Source: Lithospermum erythrorhizon (taxonomy: Eukaryota; Streptophyta; Magnoliopsida; Boraginales; Boraginaceae). Taken from it: a stretch of DNA of 64,000 bases. Below the pieces are notes generated by a model, which saw only the letters and a list, made by a program, of their open reading frames with translations, was not told the origin of the DNA and did not search any database. Positions 22,200 to 33,998 of the stretch are shown here, piece by piece. Every line of letters begins with the position of its first letter. Positions within the stretch are counted from its first letter, which is position 1. The stretch spans positions 44,805 through 108,804 of the forward strand of contig JADFUC010000705.1 of NCBI GenBank assembly GCA_019722365.1, written 5' to 3'. A program made the translations under genes and the position numbers.

Positions 22200-22750
22200 T
22201 CAAGAATTTAATACCGTTCAGATTGACTCCTAATGAGCTACAGGCTTTATTGTGAGATTGTCGCGTTGAAAAATTGGGAGAGAGAGATATCGTTATTATA
22301 TATAGTAGATGAAATTTCTTCACTATCCTTGGAAATTGATTTTTAGGATGTTCTTATATGAAATATGTTTTTGTCTTCTTGTGGGTGTGGTCAGGACCCA
22401 GGTTGTGGATTCTCGTGAGGTATCGAGTGCATGGTAATGTGACATGTGTATTTAAGCTAAGGTCTTTTATATGCGAGGGTGGGAGGACTTTGAAGTCTTA
22501 TGGTTATTATGTCAGTCATGATTTGTAAGGGACTACGTGTATTGGGGAGGTGTCCCAGATTGAGCTCTGGCAGTACCGAGAGTTCGCGTGATTGTTTCGC
22601 GTTGAAAATTAGGAGAGATATCGTTACCAGCAGTATAAGTCGAGAATCTCTTTAGCTGTCAGCAAATTAATTTTAGTGTGGTCTTGCTTTTGAAACTATG
22701 AATATTTCTTCTCTCTGCTACCGTGGGTGTGACCCGTATGCCCAATTTTG
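22200..22750. repeat. Dispersed repeat, two adjacent diverged copies
   Basis: Positions 22,200-22,410 and 22,480-22,750 share the word order TAATGAGCT..., CGCGTTGAAAA, GAGATATCGTTA and GTGGGTGTG. A third copy lies at 34,270-34,520. Each is about 200-270 bp. The family could not be named. Confidence 0.65.
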
Positions 22751-23369
22751 TATTTACAAAATACTGCCTCTATTAACGAGGAAGTAAGTGCGAAGCCATT
22801 AGTGTTTAGCAGTAGTAGAAATAAGCAATGAATAAATCTACTCGTTACAGTTGAGGAGATTTATTAAGTTGATAAATACGTACCATGTCTTCATAAATGA
22901 AAGCTCATATGCAACCAATGTATCCATAAGTTTCAAAGTTTTTGTTTTTTCGAACATAGTTTACGATTTATAAAAACAAAGCGTTTAGAAATATTATAGA
23001 AACATTTAAGAAATAATGTAACATCTTGAGAAAAAATTAATATAAGTTCTATACACTAAAAGATATATGTATAAACATAAATGACCTTCCTATAACACAA
23101 ATATAAATATTCAATATCGTCAACTAGAATTACAAATAAAAAATATTTTTTAAATCAATATTATGTAATTTAAAAAGCAAATAAACTTTAATGAAAATTT
23201 GAACTTTGAAATAAAATATTTTTCATAATTAATATTATTTGAAACTATATACAAGTTCAATTTGAACATAGATTAATGTACAATTATGGCATGTTATCTG
23301 CTTGGCGTTAGAAAAAAATTTGAATCATAATATATTGAGATTTACATTTAATTACAACATATACTCTGA

Positions 23370-25880
23370 AAACAACGACTACACATTACTAAGCATGATA
23401 TGTATGCTTCGGTTTAAGATTACACAATCTAAGAAAATGTTATCGGACTTCAAATCTTGGTGGATGTAAGCCCTTGTCGTCACAGTGTGTGTGGTTGTTG
23501 TGTGCCTCCCATGCTTGATCACTGATATACTTAGGACGAATGCATAATCCAGTCTAAGAAATAACGTAATCACTAATCTTAAAAACAAAATGAAATAAAA
23601 AGATGTGTTATGACAAAGAACTAAACTACTTTCAATTACACTTATTAGAGATCCAGCTCCGCGTAATTGATGACAACGCATTTCCTTAGCCTCCGATTTA
23701 AGCTGATTTGGGAATTGAAGTAATAACCCGATTTCAAAGCTTAATGGTTCCATGATACTTTATCTCGAAACTACATAGTCTTTGAGCCTCGACCTCCAAA
23801 ACCGTATGTATTTTAGATTTTTATTTTCTGTGAAAAATTCATGTCACGTCTTAGGAGAAAACTTGCTATAAATATGTAAGTAGTTAGTAAATTATAGACT
23901 AAAAAGTATCAAATTAAAGTGATCATGGAAATGCAGTAATTTTATTTTGACAATAGAAACCTACTCATGACCGAAAACGAGTTGTGCTTGATTAAGCGAA
24001 TATTTATCATGCTTTTAGGATGATTTAGATGCTTTGTACTTTCATGAATTTGGTTGTTTTACTGATTTGTTTAAATTGACAAATATTATATATTATTATG
24101 TGATTAGGTACACTTATTATTTGGGCAATATATGCTAAAAGAGAAGTTGCGGGCAGTCATGCCAATTTTCGGAAAGTGGACAAAAATTTGATTGAAAAAG
24201 GGAAAGAAAAGTGGTAGATTATCTGAAAGTGTCGAGAATGAGGCAGGAGTTAGCCTCTTCTTATATAAAATTGGCTTGAGGCGAAATTTGAATATTAAAT
24301 ATTCATTCGGTTCTTCGTAAACGATTTTTCCAAGACTTTGGCAACATTATTATTTCTCTATTTTTCTTACATTGTTTACATTAGAATAAATTGGTATTAT
24401 TTTTACTCTTTATTCATACTACAGTTAATTTATGCTTTGATAATATTATTATTTATGATTCTTTGAGTATGAGTAGTAGCTAAATTTATTATTATTGGGG
24501 TTTGATGTAGCGCTTGTGCATGTTTTCTATCGGTTGGGAGTTATTATAATTCTTATTTAGTATTAATGTCATTGGCTTCCAATTTGATTGATTGTTTTGG
24601 GAAGCGTCCCGGTGCTATATGAGAATCCACAGGTATTACCTGTAACCCATAAATAGAAAGGAAGGCGTAATAGATAAACAGATTAGTTAATTAATTGGGT
24701 TGTTATACGGAGGTAATGCGGCTTAGCGTTGATTGGGGCTACGATAGATTTCGCTGCTTGACTTCGGGTTTTAGGCCCAATTAATTTCCATAGTGACATA
24801 GGAGACAAATTAAAGGCGAGAACATCAGGTGAAACCATGGGCAGAATGGTATCTTAGAAATGAGAGAAATTGGTGCACAGTGTTGATAAATGCGATATTT
24901 AGATAGAGAATACTCTTGTTAGGTGAAGTCGATACCCACGGTAATCCTTTTGTTACTAAGTTTATTCTTAACTTTAATTCTTGTTACATTAATTTAAGTT
25001 TAACTAGTTTATTACAATCAATTCTAATACTTAGTTTCATTTACAATTACAATTAATTTAAGTAAACTAGTTCTTTCAGTGGATTAACTTCTTGGCCATC
25101 TTCTTCTGGCGACTCGTGCTCTTTGCGAGGAATATAATTTGTTCCGTCAAATTTAGAGATTGCGTTCTTTGGGGAACTAGAATTATTTAAATTTTTAGTA
25201 GTTGTTTTAGTTTTAAGTTATTTTATATTTTATTTTTGGTTGTTTGATCTTTTGTTTGAGTTGTGATATTCTGGTCAAATGCTTTGGTTGGCGTTAGGTG
25301 GATCACGATTTATTACCTTTGAGCGGCAATATTGACAAACTTGGAAGAAATAAGTTATCGAAAGTTCTAATTCTACAATAATGGCGATTGACATGAGGAA
25401 GACAAATGAAAAGTAGTCGACTCCAGCGTTTCTATTATCGAAAGTAAATTACAAAATCATTAGCGTTTATGAGTTGAAATAAAATGATGAATGAATACAC
25501 TACGTTGATTTAGTAGATTTATTAGGTGATAAAAAAATCTGAACGCTTGAGCCCAACAAAATGAAAGCATGTCGTCGATGTAGTCATGGTTCGATAGTTT
25601 CGTTTAAGTAGATAGTTTTAGAATTATAAAAACAAGAAATATTTCAGAAATATTATAGAAATATTTAAGAAACAATGTAAAATCTTGAAAATTAAGATAA
25701 GTTATATACTGCTTAAAATATATATATATATATATAACAAATATAAATACTCGATCTAGATTAGCTAGAATACAAATAAAAAAATATTTTAATATCAATA
25801 TTATGTAATTTATAAAATGATTGAAATAAACTTTAATAAAAATTTGAACTTTTGAATAAAATATTTTCTAGTGTATTATT
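23370..25880. repeat. Tandem duplication, unit 2
   Basis: This is the partner of unit 1 (21,170-23,300) with the same three homologous blocks in order, but with about 1.3 kb of extra sequence (roughly 24,000-25,300) that has no counterpart in unit 1. That extra part shows no recognised gene or terminal repeats. Confidence 0.78.
23440..23553 (-). pseudogene. Unidentified C-terminal exon, copy 2
   Basis: Read on the minus strand from 23,553, after a TTTCTTAG acceptor, this gives LCIRPKYISDQAWEA, then NHTHCDDKG, and ends HPPRFEVR at the stop 23,440. It pairs with 21,230-21,348 at positions I-P/K-Y-I, N-x-H-x-H and the C-terminus. Function unknown. Confidence 0.4.
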
Positions 25881-27589
25881 TAAAAATATATACTCCTGAA
25901 ATCCTAAAGATTAGAGATGTTTGACTTTGCCTTATAATTTATGCAAATTTAAATTTGTCTATGACTTTCATTTTTCTCCGTCGCGTTACTCACATAATAT
26001 TTGGTCAAAAAGTGAAACCATTTTTGGGATTGCTATTTTTGGGAAAAAAACTCCCCAACGTTTAGGGATGTAGGGAATAAAGAAGTTTAATTTAAACGTA
26101 GATTAATGTCTGATTGTGAGTATCTCGAAATTGCTAGGAAATTTTGAGACATAATATATTAGGACTTATACAGTAGAAGGCATACTCTCAACAACAAATT
26201 CTAATTTACTCGATCTGGTGATATTTAAATGCTCCGAGAATTCTAATCTTTCAACAAATTATAATCTCTGTGACTTCTATAATATTTATTTCAAAATAAT
26301 AAGGAGCGATATCGACCAAAATAAAAGAAAATCACATGTCCCAAAAATATATAAATATTTAATTGTTATATCAAATCATTAGATAATTTTGAAATTACAT
26401 TAACGTTTGTTTTCGCCAATTCAAAAATATTTTTTTTAACGTTCGTAGGAAATGTTAGAAAATTTGATTAATAGATATAGCGTCATTTGGAAAATATGGA
26501 CAACTTCTCGTCATTCTTCCCAATCCTATAAAACGAAATAACCGTTAAGCAGCATCGTTTATCATAGCACAAACTATTTTTCATTGAATTTGAGTACATT
26601 TAAGTAAAATACCTATTATTATTAAACAGTATGTTGTGGCTCCTGGTGTTTAGAAACTTAACATCACAAGATTTCTTCGACTCTGATAAAATTCAAATTA
26701 TATGAGTTCATTAAGTAACATTTAAAAAAGTAAAAACTATTGACAAAATGAATATACCAAATCTAGGTTATTTATTTTGGCTATTCAAAGGTTGCCCAAC
26801 TTTTGAAGATATATTTTGGAAATGATTTTATACACTCTTGAAACTTGCTTGGGGAGGCAACGTCCCCAAATTAGAAAAAATTCTACTAAAATCATTGTCT
26901 GAGTTGCGGTGAAATCCAGCTAACAAGTTTTGGTACTAAATCAAACAAATGATGATTAATATAAATTTTAAAAGGGCTTATCCATACAATCATCTAAATA
27001 TTATTAGCTTGATACTTTCTTGGTCATTAAATTCAGCGTCACATTTCATTATTAAAAATACAAAAATATCTCGAGCAGTTGGGTCTACTTTAAGTAACCT
27101 CCATTGATCCTCGTCTTTCCTAATAACTACTAGTAAATTGTGTATCAAATATAGTTTTAAATGCTTTCTTAAAAAAATATTGACAATCAAAACTCGAATA
27201 TAATTATCAAATTCAAAATTAAAGTTGATTGACATGATGACTAGTAGTTATATTTCTTTGGCTCAAATGTAAAATAAAAACAAAATGAGGTAGTTGATGA
27301 ATTGAAGGTAAAAGAAGTTCCATCCAGTGAAATTTGATATTAATTTCATACTTTCAATATTGTATTAAGGAAAAATATTTTATTATTTGTAATAATTTCT
27401 GAATAATAAAACCACAGCTGCTAGATAGATTTTATTATTTATAATATGCGCACTGTCTGATAAAACTCATTTGGAAAAATCTATCCCAGAGTCTGATGAA
27501 GATTTATCAAGCGATTGAGGTCCATTATCGATCTACTTGCTCTAAGCGCTTAACTTAGCTAACTTGCGAGATCTTTGGAGCTGGATTTG
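25881..27589. other. AT-rich region, nothing recognised
   Basis: No coding exon, terminal repeat or RNA gene was recognised. A minus-strand open stretch at 26,990-27,235 has no family resemblance. Confidence 0.5.
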
Positions 27590-29980
27590 GTGTAGTCACC
27601 GAAACGATTTTGACTTGAAGACTTGATTTGAATGTTGGAAATTTGGATTTGTGTTTTTACTTGTGCACAGACCATTATGTGATCTGAGAAATTTGGATTT
27701 GGATTTGTCTATTTGAACCACAAGTTATAAGTCCTAAGTTGGCTTCAAGTGCGGATAAATGTGATCTCCCAGGCTGGATTGAACACTTAAGTCACTGGAC
27801 TTGGTCTTTGACTTGAATATGATCAGTCGGAAGCCATATAGCCGGTGTATACTGGTATGGTACAATACAGACTTGATCTTGGTCTGAAGCTTGGGGTTGT
27901 GGGAAACTTAGACTTGATTTCTTTGCTAATGCAGCAAGAGGCCTTAGCAGAACGATATCGTATAATTAGAGGCGAGTCGAATCTTTGCTTGACTTATTTC
28001 ACGTCTTGAATTACTTTTTCTTGTCGAGAGGATGCCTTAGCCGAGCTTACTCGTGTTTCGGCCAATTAAGACAAAAGGCTATGCAGCGTATATCCCGCCT
28101 TTGATTTACTACAGGGGCTTTTATAGCTTAATCTTGTAGTTCATTTAATTTATGAGACCTGAATGATCAGATTCTCATCAGATTTTGGGTCTTGATCCTG
28201 AAATTACTGCGTTTATGTAGAAATTCAACCTTGTCCCTAATTCTAGCGACTTTATTTGATGCGATGTTCAAGATTTTGTGTTCTTTAATAGTTTCTACAA
28301 ATTATGGCCCTTTTTAGGTTTATAAGTTGAAGATTGATGTTTTTCTCCTCGTAAAGTAGCAATCTTCAGAGGTTTACTACTATGAAGAAATACCTTAAAG
28401 GGTTGTTGTTACCGTCCTAGGAGCTTTTGTTACATTCGAGGGGTGGTGCCGATTATATAAGGAGGAGATATTTATAGGCTTTTTCTTTTTAATTGGTTAA
28501 TCCATGATTACGGATTTTGAAATTAGATTGATTTTGAAATGAAGATCTGGCCAGTTGATTTTATGGAAATTACTTTGTCCACAACTCGAGAAGCATATAG
28601 GCGCTTTATTTATTTGTGACCGGATTCTTTCTAAGTCTTTATTTAAGTCTAGAGAAGCTTAGGAACTCGTTTCGGGGACAAATAGCCGAAATTGGTGTAA
28701 TAAATTTGGGATTTTCAGGCCACTAAAACACATTGATGTTATTCGGGACTATTTTTTAGGAAATCCTCGTTTGAGTTAAAATTAGAGATTCATTAATGAT
28801 AAAAATCTAATTTAGACTTGATTTAATTTCGGGGCTTAATTCGGGGAACCGTTGTTTGATTTTTGTTAGGGATCGGGTTGAACCGTAATCATCACGTGTA
28901 GCTCGTGTGATTGATTTTTCATTTAATCGATTTCACTTATTAAAATAAATCGAACTTAATTAAATTTATTTAATAAATTTCATTTGTCGACAAAATACCT
29001 TTAGGAAATCCTTCACTTGTACAAAGAAGTTTATCAAGCCGGATGGAGGTTCGACCTTCTCGATGCAGTACTTCCTAAAATATGCCTTACTTGCGTCTAT
29101 TAGCAAGCCTTGACTTAATATGGACTCATTTGAGCTTGGGTGATTTGGATATAATGTCATGAATGAGGGGGCACGGGGCAGGGATTTGGTCTTAGGCTTT
29201 GAGGATATGGTCGAACCCGAGGTCTTGAGCAACTTTGATCTCGTGTGGTTGTATGGACTTGATCGTGGTCTTGGACTTGGATCCTTGAGATGTGAGGCCG
29301 GATGGGAGTGACTTGGACTGCCTAAGAGCATTGGATAAGGTAGGCTAGGCTGGTGGTTGGGCGCCTTCTTTTGACTTGAATATGTGGGCGGCTTCGATGC
29401 TTGATTTTCATTTGATATGGATATGCAGTGGGACTTGGATGAACCTTATAGCTTCGGTGTTTTGGGTTCATGGCTTAAGCAGAGCCATGGCAATTTCCTT
29501 GGCTATCGATCTTTGGATGTATAGCAAGGGCTTTTATTTGACTTAGGAGTTTGAGGCGGCTCGGTTTCTCAAATCAACACATAGGATGAAATGCACTTGC
29601 TCTGGTATACTCCGAGGCGCCTATATATGATGTAAGAATTGCAGGGACATCGGCCCGGCTTGATCTACTCTGAGTTTGATATAGTGTAGGGATTCGGCCG
29701 GCGTGTTTTCTGCGGCTTGGTGGGGATGGGCGAGCAACGCTGGCACGGAGATTCCGGTTATCCGCTTTTCACTTGAGGGGGTTGGGCCAACAGTATAGGA
29801 GGTAGGGGCTTGTGACTTGATCATCTCTGGATTTGATGTGGTGCCGAGGGAGGCCTCAGCTGGCTTGTTTTCTATGCTTAGGTAGGAGGGGGAGACTATT
29901 TTATTTGCTAGAGACTTGGTATCCGCAGCTAAGCGATGGTTTTAGGCGCAGTTGGTCTTGGTGTCTGCCGGTCTTCTTTT
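27590..29980. repeat. GACTTG-rich degenerate repeat field
   Basis: The hexamer GACTTG and close variants (GGACTTGG, TTGACTTG) recur many times, often at spacings of tens of bases. A longer motif of the form GAGGCCTCAGC-GGCTTG or GAGGATGCCTTAGCCGAGC occurs near 27,950, 28,030 and 29,850, and two diverged modules of about 160 bp follow each other at 29,655-29,960. The field looks like the worn remains of a tandem or dispersed repeat. No protein was recognised on either strand. Confidence 0.55.
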
Positions 29981-31334
29981 CTTTGAATGTCTTCAAGTGC
30001 AGAGGGTTATCCTCCCTTAAAATCTTCAAGCGGTGGATTGTATTTTTTTCAATCTTCAATCTTGGCGATTGCTTGGTGGGGTAGTAGAGGCCCTATTGGG
30101 TCTTCGAGGGTGCCTCGGGTGCTTCTGTTGATTTTTAACTTTCATAGGCTTTTCTCACGAACTTTTCCACTTTTTTTTATCTTCCAGCTATGAATTAGCA
30201 CACATTTTCATGATGTAAAAGAGGTGTTATAGGATTTTGGGCGCATACGATTGGTTGACCCGTTTTTGGGTGGATCGTGATTTTTGATTATTGATTTTGC
30301 AATGGCGTGATGCAGGCCGTCGAATATTTGAATAATATATTAAATAATATTAAATAATCAAGCGTCGCCGCTTAAAATCCCGTTTGATTCACGTTGCTTA
30401 CCAGTTCGATACCATTTTTTTTATCGGGCCACTTGAGTTTGAGCTCGTTTATGCAAAAAATCTCACATTTTTATTTCGATTTTGTCCTCGATTTATCACA
30501 TTAAAATTCCGTAAAGTTGGAAACCCTATTTTAGATTTAAAATTAGATTTAATTAATGTTAAAATCGCCAATTTTAGCACCAAATTAATATCAATAAGCA
30601 GATCCGAGCTATTATTTTTGCATGGGTTGGAATTTAATTCGGCTTCGGGTGAACCAATCAGCGTGTGGGTAATTGGTTGTGGATTAATTAAATTAATAAA
30701 TTCATAAAATTGAATTTTTATTGATTAAATTAGAATTTAAATTATCTACAAATACATATTGTTAACTATGAATAATTATATAAATCAAAATAAAAGGAAT
30801 ACTTGGGGCATACTCTGAACATTCGGTAAACAACGGGGCATACTCACGAACCGTTATTCTTTTTTAATATTGTATCCTTTATTCAAATAACCGGGATGCA
30901 ATTCACGAGAGCTAACGGGGCATACTCCTGAACCATTACGGTAAACAACCTTAACTATGAATATAAATAATAAAAAGTCTGTCTAACATTATCATGCTTT
31001 TGAGAAAACTACTAGCAAAATTAGAATTCACAATAATCAAAGTAGATCTACTATATAAAATACTTATTTCAAAATAGTTTTTAGTTTAATAAGTCGTGAA
31101 AAAATATGAAAAACTTTGTGATTTTTATTTTTTAAAGTTTTTTATCAATGTTAATAAAGTGTTGTAATCAAGACAAATTTTAAAAGATTAAATACTTTAG
31201 ATTTTGAAGAAGAATCATAATATTACTCAAATGATTACTAAAATCTATTCCATTTAGCTCTAATAAAATTAAACATATTTGATATTTTTGCTGGCCATAC
31301 TATAAATACTGTGATATGCGAATTGATGCACGTA
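29981..31334. other. Intergenic, with a short repeated phrase
   Basis: No gene was recognised. Between 30,800 and 30,950 the phrase GGGGCATACTC followed by a GAACC/GAACA word occurs about three times. The remainder is AT-rich. Confidence 0.5.
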
Positions 31335-31343
31335 TATAATTTT

Positions 31344-32429
31344 GGGCAAATGGTATGGATGATCGCTTTAACTTTACCTGATGTATTTAGTTGATCGCGT
31401 CTTTAAACGATACAAACTTGATCGCCCATTTTTGAAATATGTCCTGAGTGGGTCCCAGCAGTGTAGGATTTTCGGCCGATTAATTTGTTAAATTAGTCGC
31501 GTGGTAGAAGTATTCATCGTATATCTGCCAGACACAAAAAATACCACAGTGTATACATGCACCAATTTACTGCTTGCATTCCCCCGATTAGAAAGCCTAA
31601 TTAAAAAACCCGAAAATCAAAAGCCAGGAAATCAAAAATCTAAATCAAAACCTAATTCGAAAGCCCGAAATCAAAAGCGCCAAATCAAAAACCCAATTAA
31701 AACCAACTCAAAACCCAAATAAAAAAACCCCAATTAAAATCCAAATAAATAAACCTAAAAAAATCCCAATTTATAAGGAGCCATTCTGGCGCACGTAAAC
31801 TAGAACTAAATCCTCTTTGGATAGGCGGAGTCCTTTGATTAAATAATCCCCAATTATTTCTCGCCCGAATTACAAGTAAAAAGATTATACGGTTTGATGT
31901 AAGAAAATAATAATGGAACTAAATCCTCTTTGGAAGCAAATTGCTAAAGTCATTTGTTTGAGTGTAGGCTCTTGATTCTACTTGGCTAACTTTCAAATTA
32001 TTAAGAATCTTATCTGAAAAATAAAAAAGTGAAATTACTAAATTAAGCTACGAAGTAATCAGTGAAAGCGTGGCCGATTTACTGGGCCGATTCTTGAGAA
32101 AAATCAGCGATGGGACCAGCCCAGGACACATATTTCGAAAAATGGGTATTGTCAGGTTATCACGTTTCTAAAAATGGGTGATCAGTAGTGACGTTGTGTA
32201 AAGTTAGGTGATCGTCGTAGCGTTCTGAAATACAAAAGTGAAATTACTAAGTGCCGCACGAAGTAGTCACGTGAGGTCCGTGACCAATTCTGACGATTAA
32301 CGGAAAATCGGCGGTGGGACCTAGCATGGCGTATTTCGAAAAATGGGTGTCAGGTTATGCGTTTACAAAGATGGGTGATCAGCTAGGTGGCGTTGTATAA
32401 AGTTAGGTGATCATCCATGCCAAATAACC
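31344..32429. mobile_element. Mutator-like (MULE) non-autonomous element with 9-bp target duplication
   Basis: The ends are inverted: the left end reads GGGCAAATGGTATGGATGAT and the right end, on the minus strand, GGTTATTTGGCATGGATGAT. The inverted similarity runs inward for about 150-200 bp (ACTTTA..., TGATC-CCCAT, GGGTCCCA, TTTTCGGCCGATTAA-like words). A perfect 9-bp direct repeat, TATAATTTT, flanks it at 31,335-31,343 and 32,430-32,438. Long terminal inverted repeats with a 9-bp duplication are diagnostic of the Mutator superfamily. The right arm is present twice in tandem (32,041-32,225 and 32,225-32,429). The middle is A/C-rich and non-coding, with AACTAAATCCTCTTTGGA twice (31,804 and 31,918). 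Confidence 0.85.
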
Positions 32430-32438
32430 TATAATTTT

Positions 32439-33420
32439 TAATCAAATTATCTCCAAATACTTAGCGTAGTAAATATATTTTTACATTGAGTTATTATAAT
32501 CATGCGATATATTCAAAAAAGCAGATCTTCCAAAATTAAAAATTTAATAAAATTAAATATTAATACAACAACATACACAAATAATTTATATGGTGTCAAA
32601 CTTATTGTTTATCCAATTATAATAATTAGAGGGATTCCCCATATAATAGTGTGTATAATTATAAAAATTCTAGAATATTACATGAATAACACTATTACAA
32701 GAATTCGTGAATATTTATATAGATTAATATAATAATAATAATAGTGTGAATGATTATAATAGTCTTCATGATTATAAGAATTCATGAATAGTTACATAAA
32801 TTTCACGTTTAACTTAAATACATCTTAGAATGTAAAGAGTTCTTGATTATATTTAAACTTTATTATTTAGGAAAAGTCATTAAGTATGTTGTCATACCTA
32901 AGTATACATATCTAACCTTATCAAAAAGTTACATAGTCTATTTTTGGACTAATAGGATGCATTATAATGAGGGTAAAATAGGATTTCTACAAAATGTAAA
33001 GAACGGTCATTTACACTTTTATATATTAGTGATTAGGGATTAGGGATATCTTAACACACCCCAATTAACTAATTAATTAATTAAATCTCAAATTTATAGG
33101 GTTTTTTAATTAAGTTGAGTTCAATTAGAAGATTCTAAATGGCTAGAGTTTATTATAAGAGCGATATGTCGAAATTAGGGCTTGAACATCCTCACAGTAA
33201 AATGGGACATATGTAAAATTAAGGGTTCGGAATTTTAGTCGCTTGAAATTAATTATTAGGAGTAAAAGCTAGATTCATTATTAAATTAATCCTAATTTTA
33301 TACCTACGTATGATGATGCGGCATAAAATAGGGTTTTCTAAGTGCGAGCTCAGAATTAATGGATCGAAGGAGAAAATGAATAAGAAAATAGGTAGAAATA
33401 GTCGACTCTAATTTATATAT
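32439..33420. other. AT-rich spacer, nothing recognised
   Basis: No gene, terminal repeat or RNA gene was recognised. Open frames here are short and low in complexity. Confidence 0.5.
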
Positions 33421-33423
33421 ATA

Positions 33424-33998
33424 GTAAAAATTCTATAAATTAATAGTGTTGGGACCGACAAAATTTATTGATTTAAAGAGTTATTAATTTATCGATAATT
33501 AATAATTTATTAATTTAAAGAGTTTTATAGCAACATGAACATATGTACATTTAATGACTTCTTGAATTTATTAAGATTGATCCGAAAGATGTGATATCGG
33601 AGAAGATAATATATCTGAAACGATAATAAGAAAAAAATAATATTAATTATTTTCATAGTAGTTATAATGATGCCAAGTATTATGTTTAGATATGAAGCAT
33701 TTTGGAGTCTAGCTCTTTATGTAAAATTCCAACCCAGCAAATGGATCAAGGTAAAATACCAAGAGATGAACTTGTAAGATAGAGCTTTGAAAGAAAATAA
33801 ACAACTATAAAGTCATATTTTCATTAAGTTGTAATAATTAGTTTTTTAATTTCTAAATTATTAATTTATTATTTTCTTTGGACATATATTATAAAAAGAA
33901 TTTCGAAAGAGTATTATCTTATTATTTTATCGATTTTTTGTAATTTTTAAACTGATAAGGCCAGGACAAATTTATTATTTTAGGGATTTATTAATTAA
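33424..33998. mobile_element. Candidate MITE-like element with inverted ends
   Basis: The left end reads GTAAAAATTCTATAAATTAATA and the right end, read on the minus strand, TTAAAAAATTCTATTAATTAATAAA. A direct internal word TTATTAATTTA recurs near 33,470-33,525. It is about 575 bp with no coding. A target-site duplication could not be fixed, and AT-richness makes chance similarity possible. Confidence 0.4.

Larger units (their letters stand above)
21170..23300. repeat. Tandem duplication, unit 1
   Basis: Three separated blocks of this unit recur in the same order in unit 2 (23,370-25,880): 21,170-21,620 with 23,370-23,820 (for example GGACTTCAAATCTTGGTGGAT), 22,100-22,150 with 23,880-23,935 (ATAGACTAAAAA...TCATGGAAAT), and 22,970-23,190 with 25,620-25,830. 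Unit 1 also holds two copies of a dispersed repeat (22,200-22,410 and 22,480-22,750). Confidence 0.8.

Noticed and set aside
23379..23753. Open frame containing YIHQDLKSDNIFLD, like a kinase catalytic loop
   Set aside because: The frame has no other kinase motif. A different frame is the one conserved, with acceptor and stop, between the two tandem units.
31501..31722. Lys/Asn/Pro-rich frame inside the Mutator-like element
   Set aside because: It is low-complexity A/C-rich sequence without a transposase motif.
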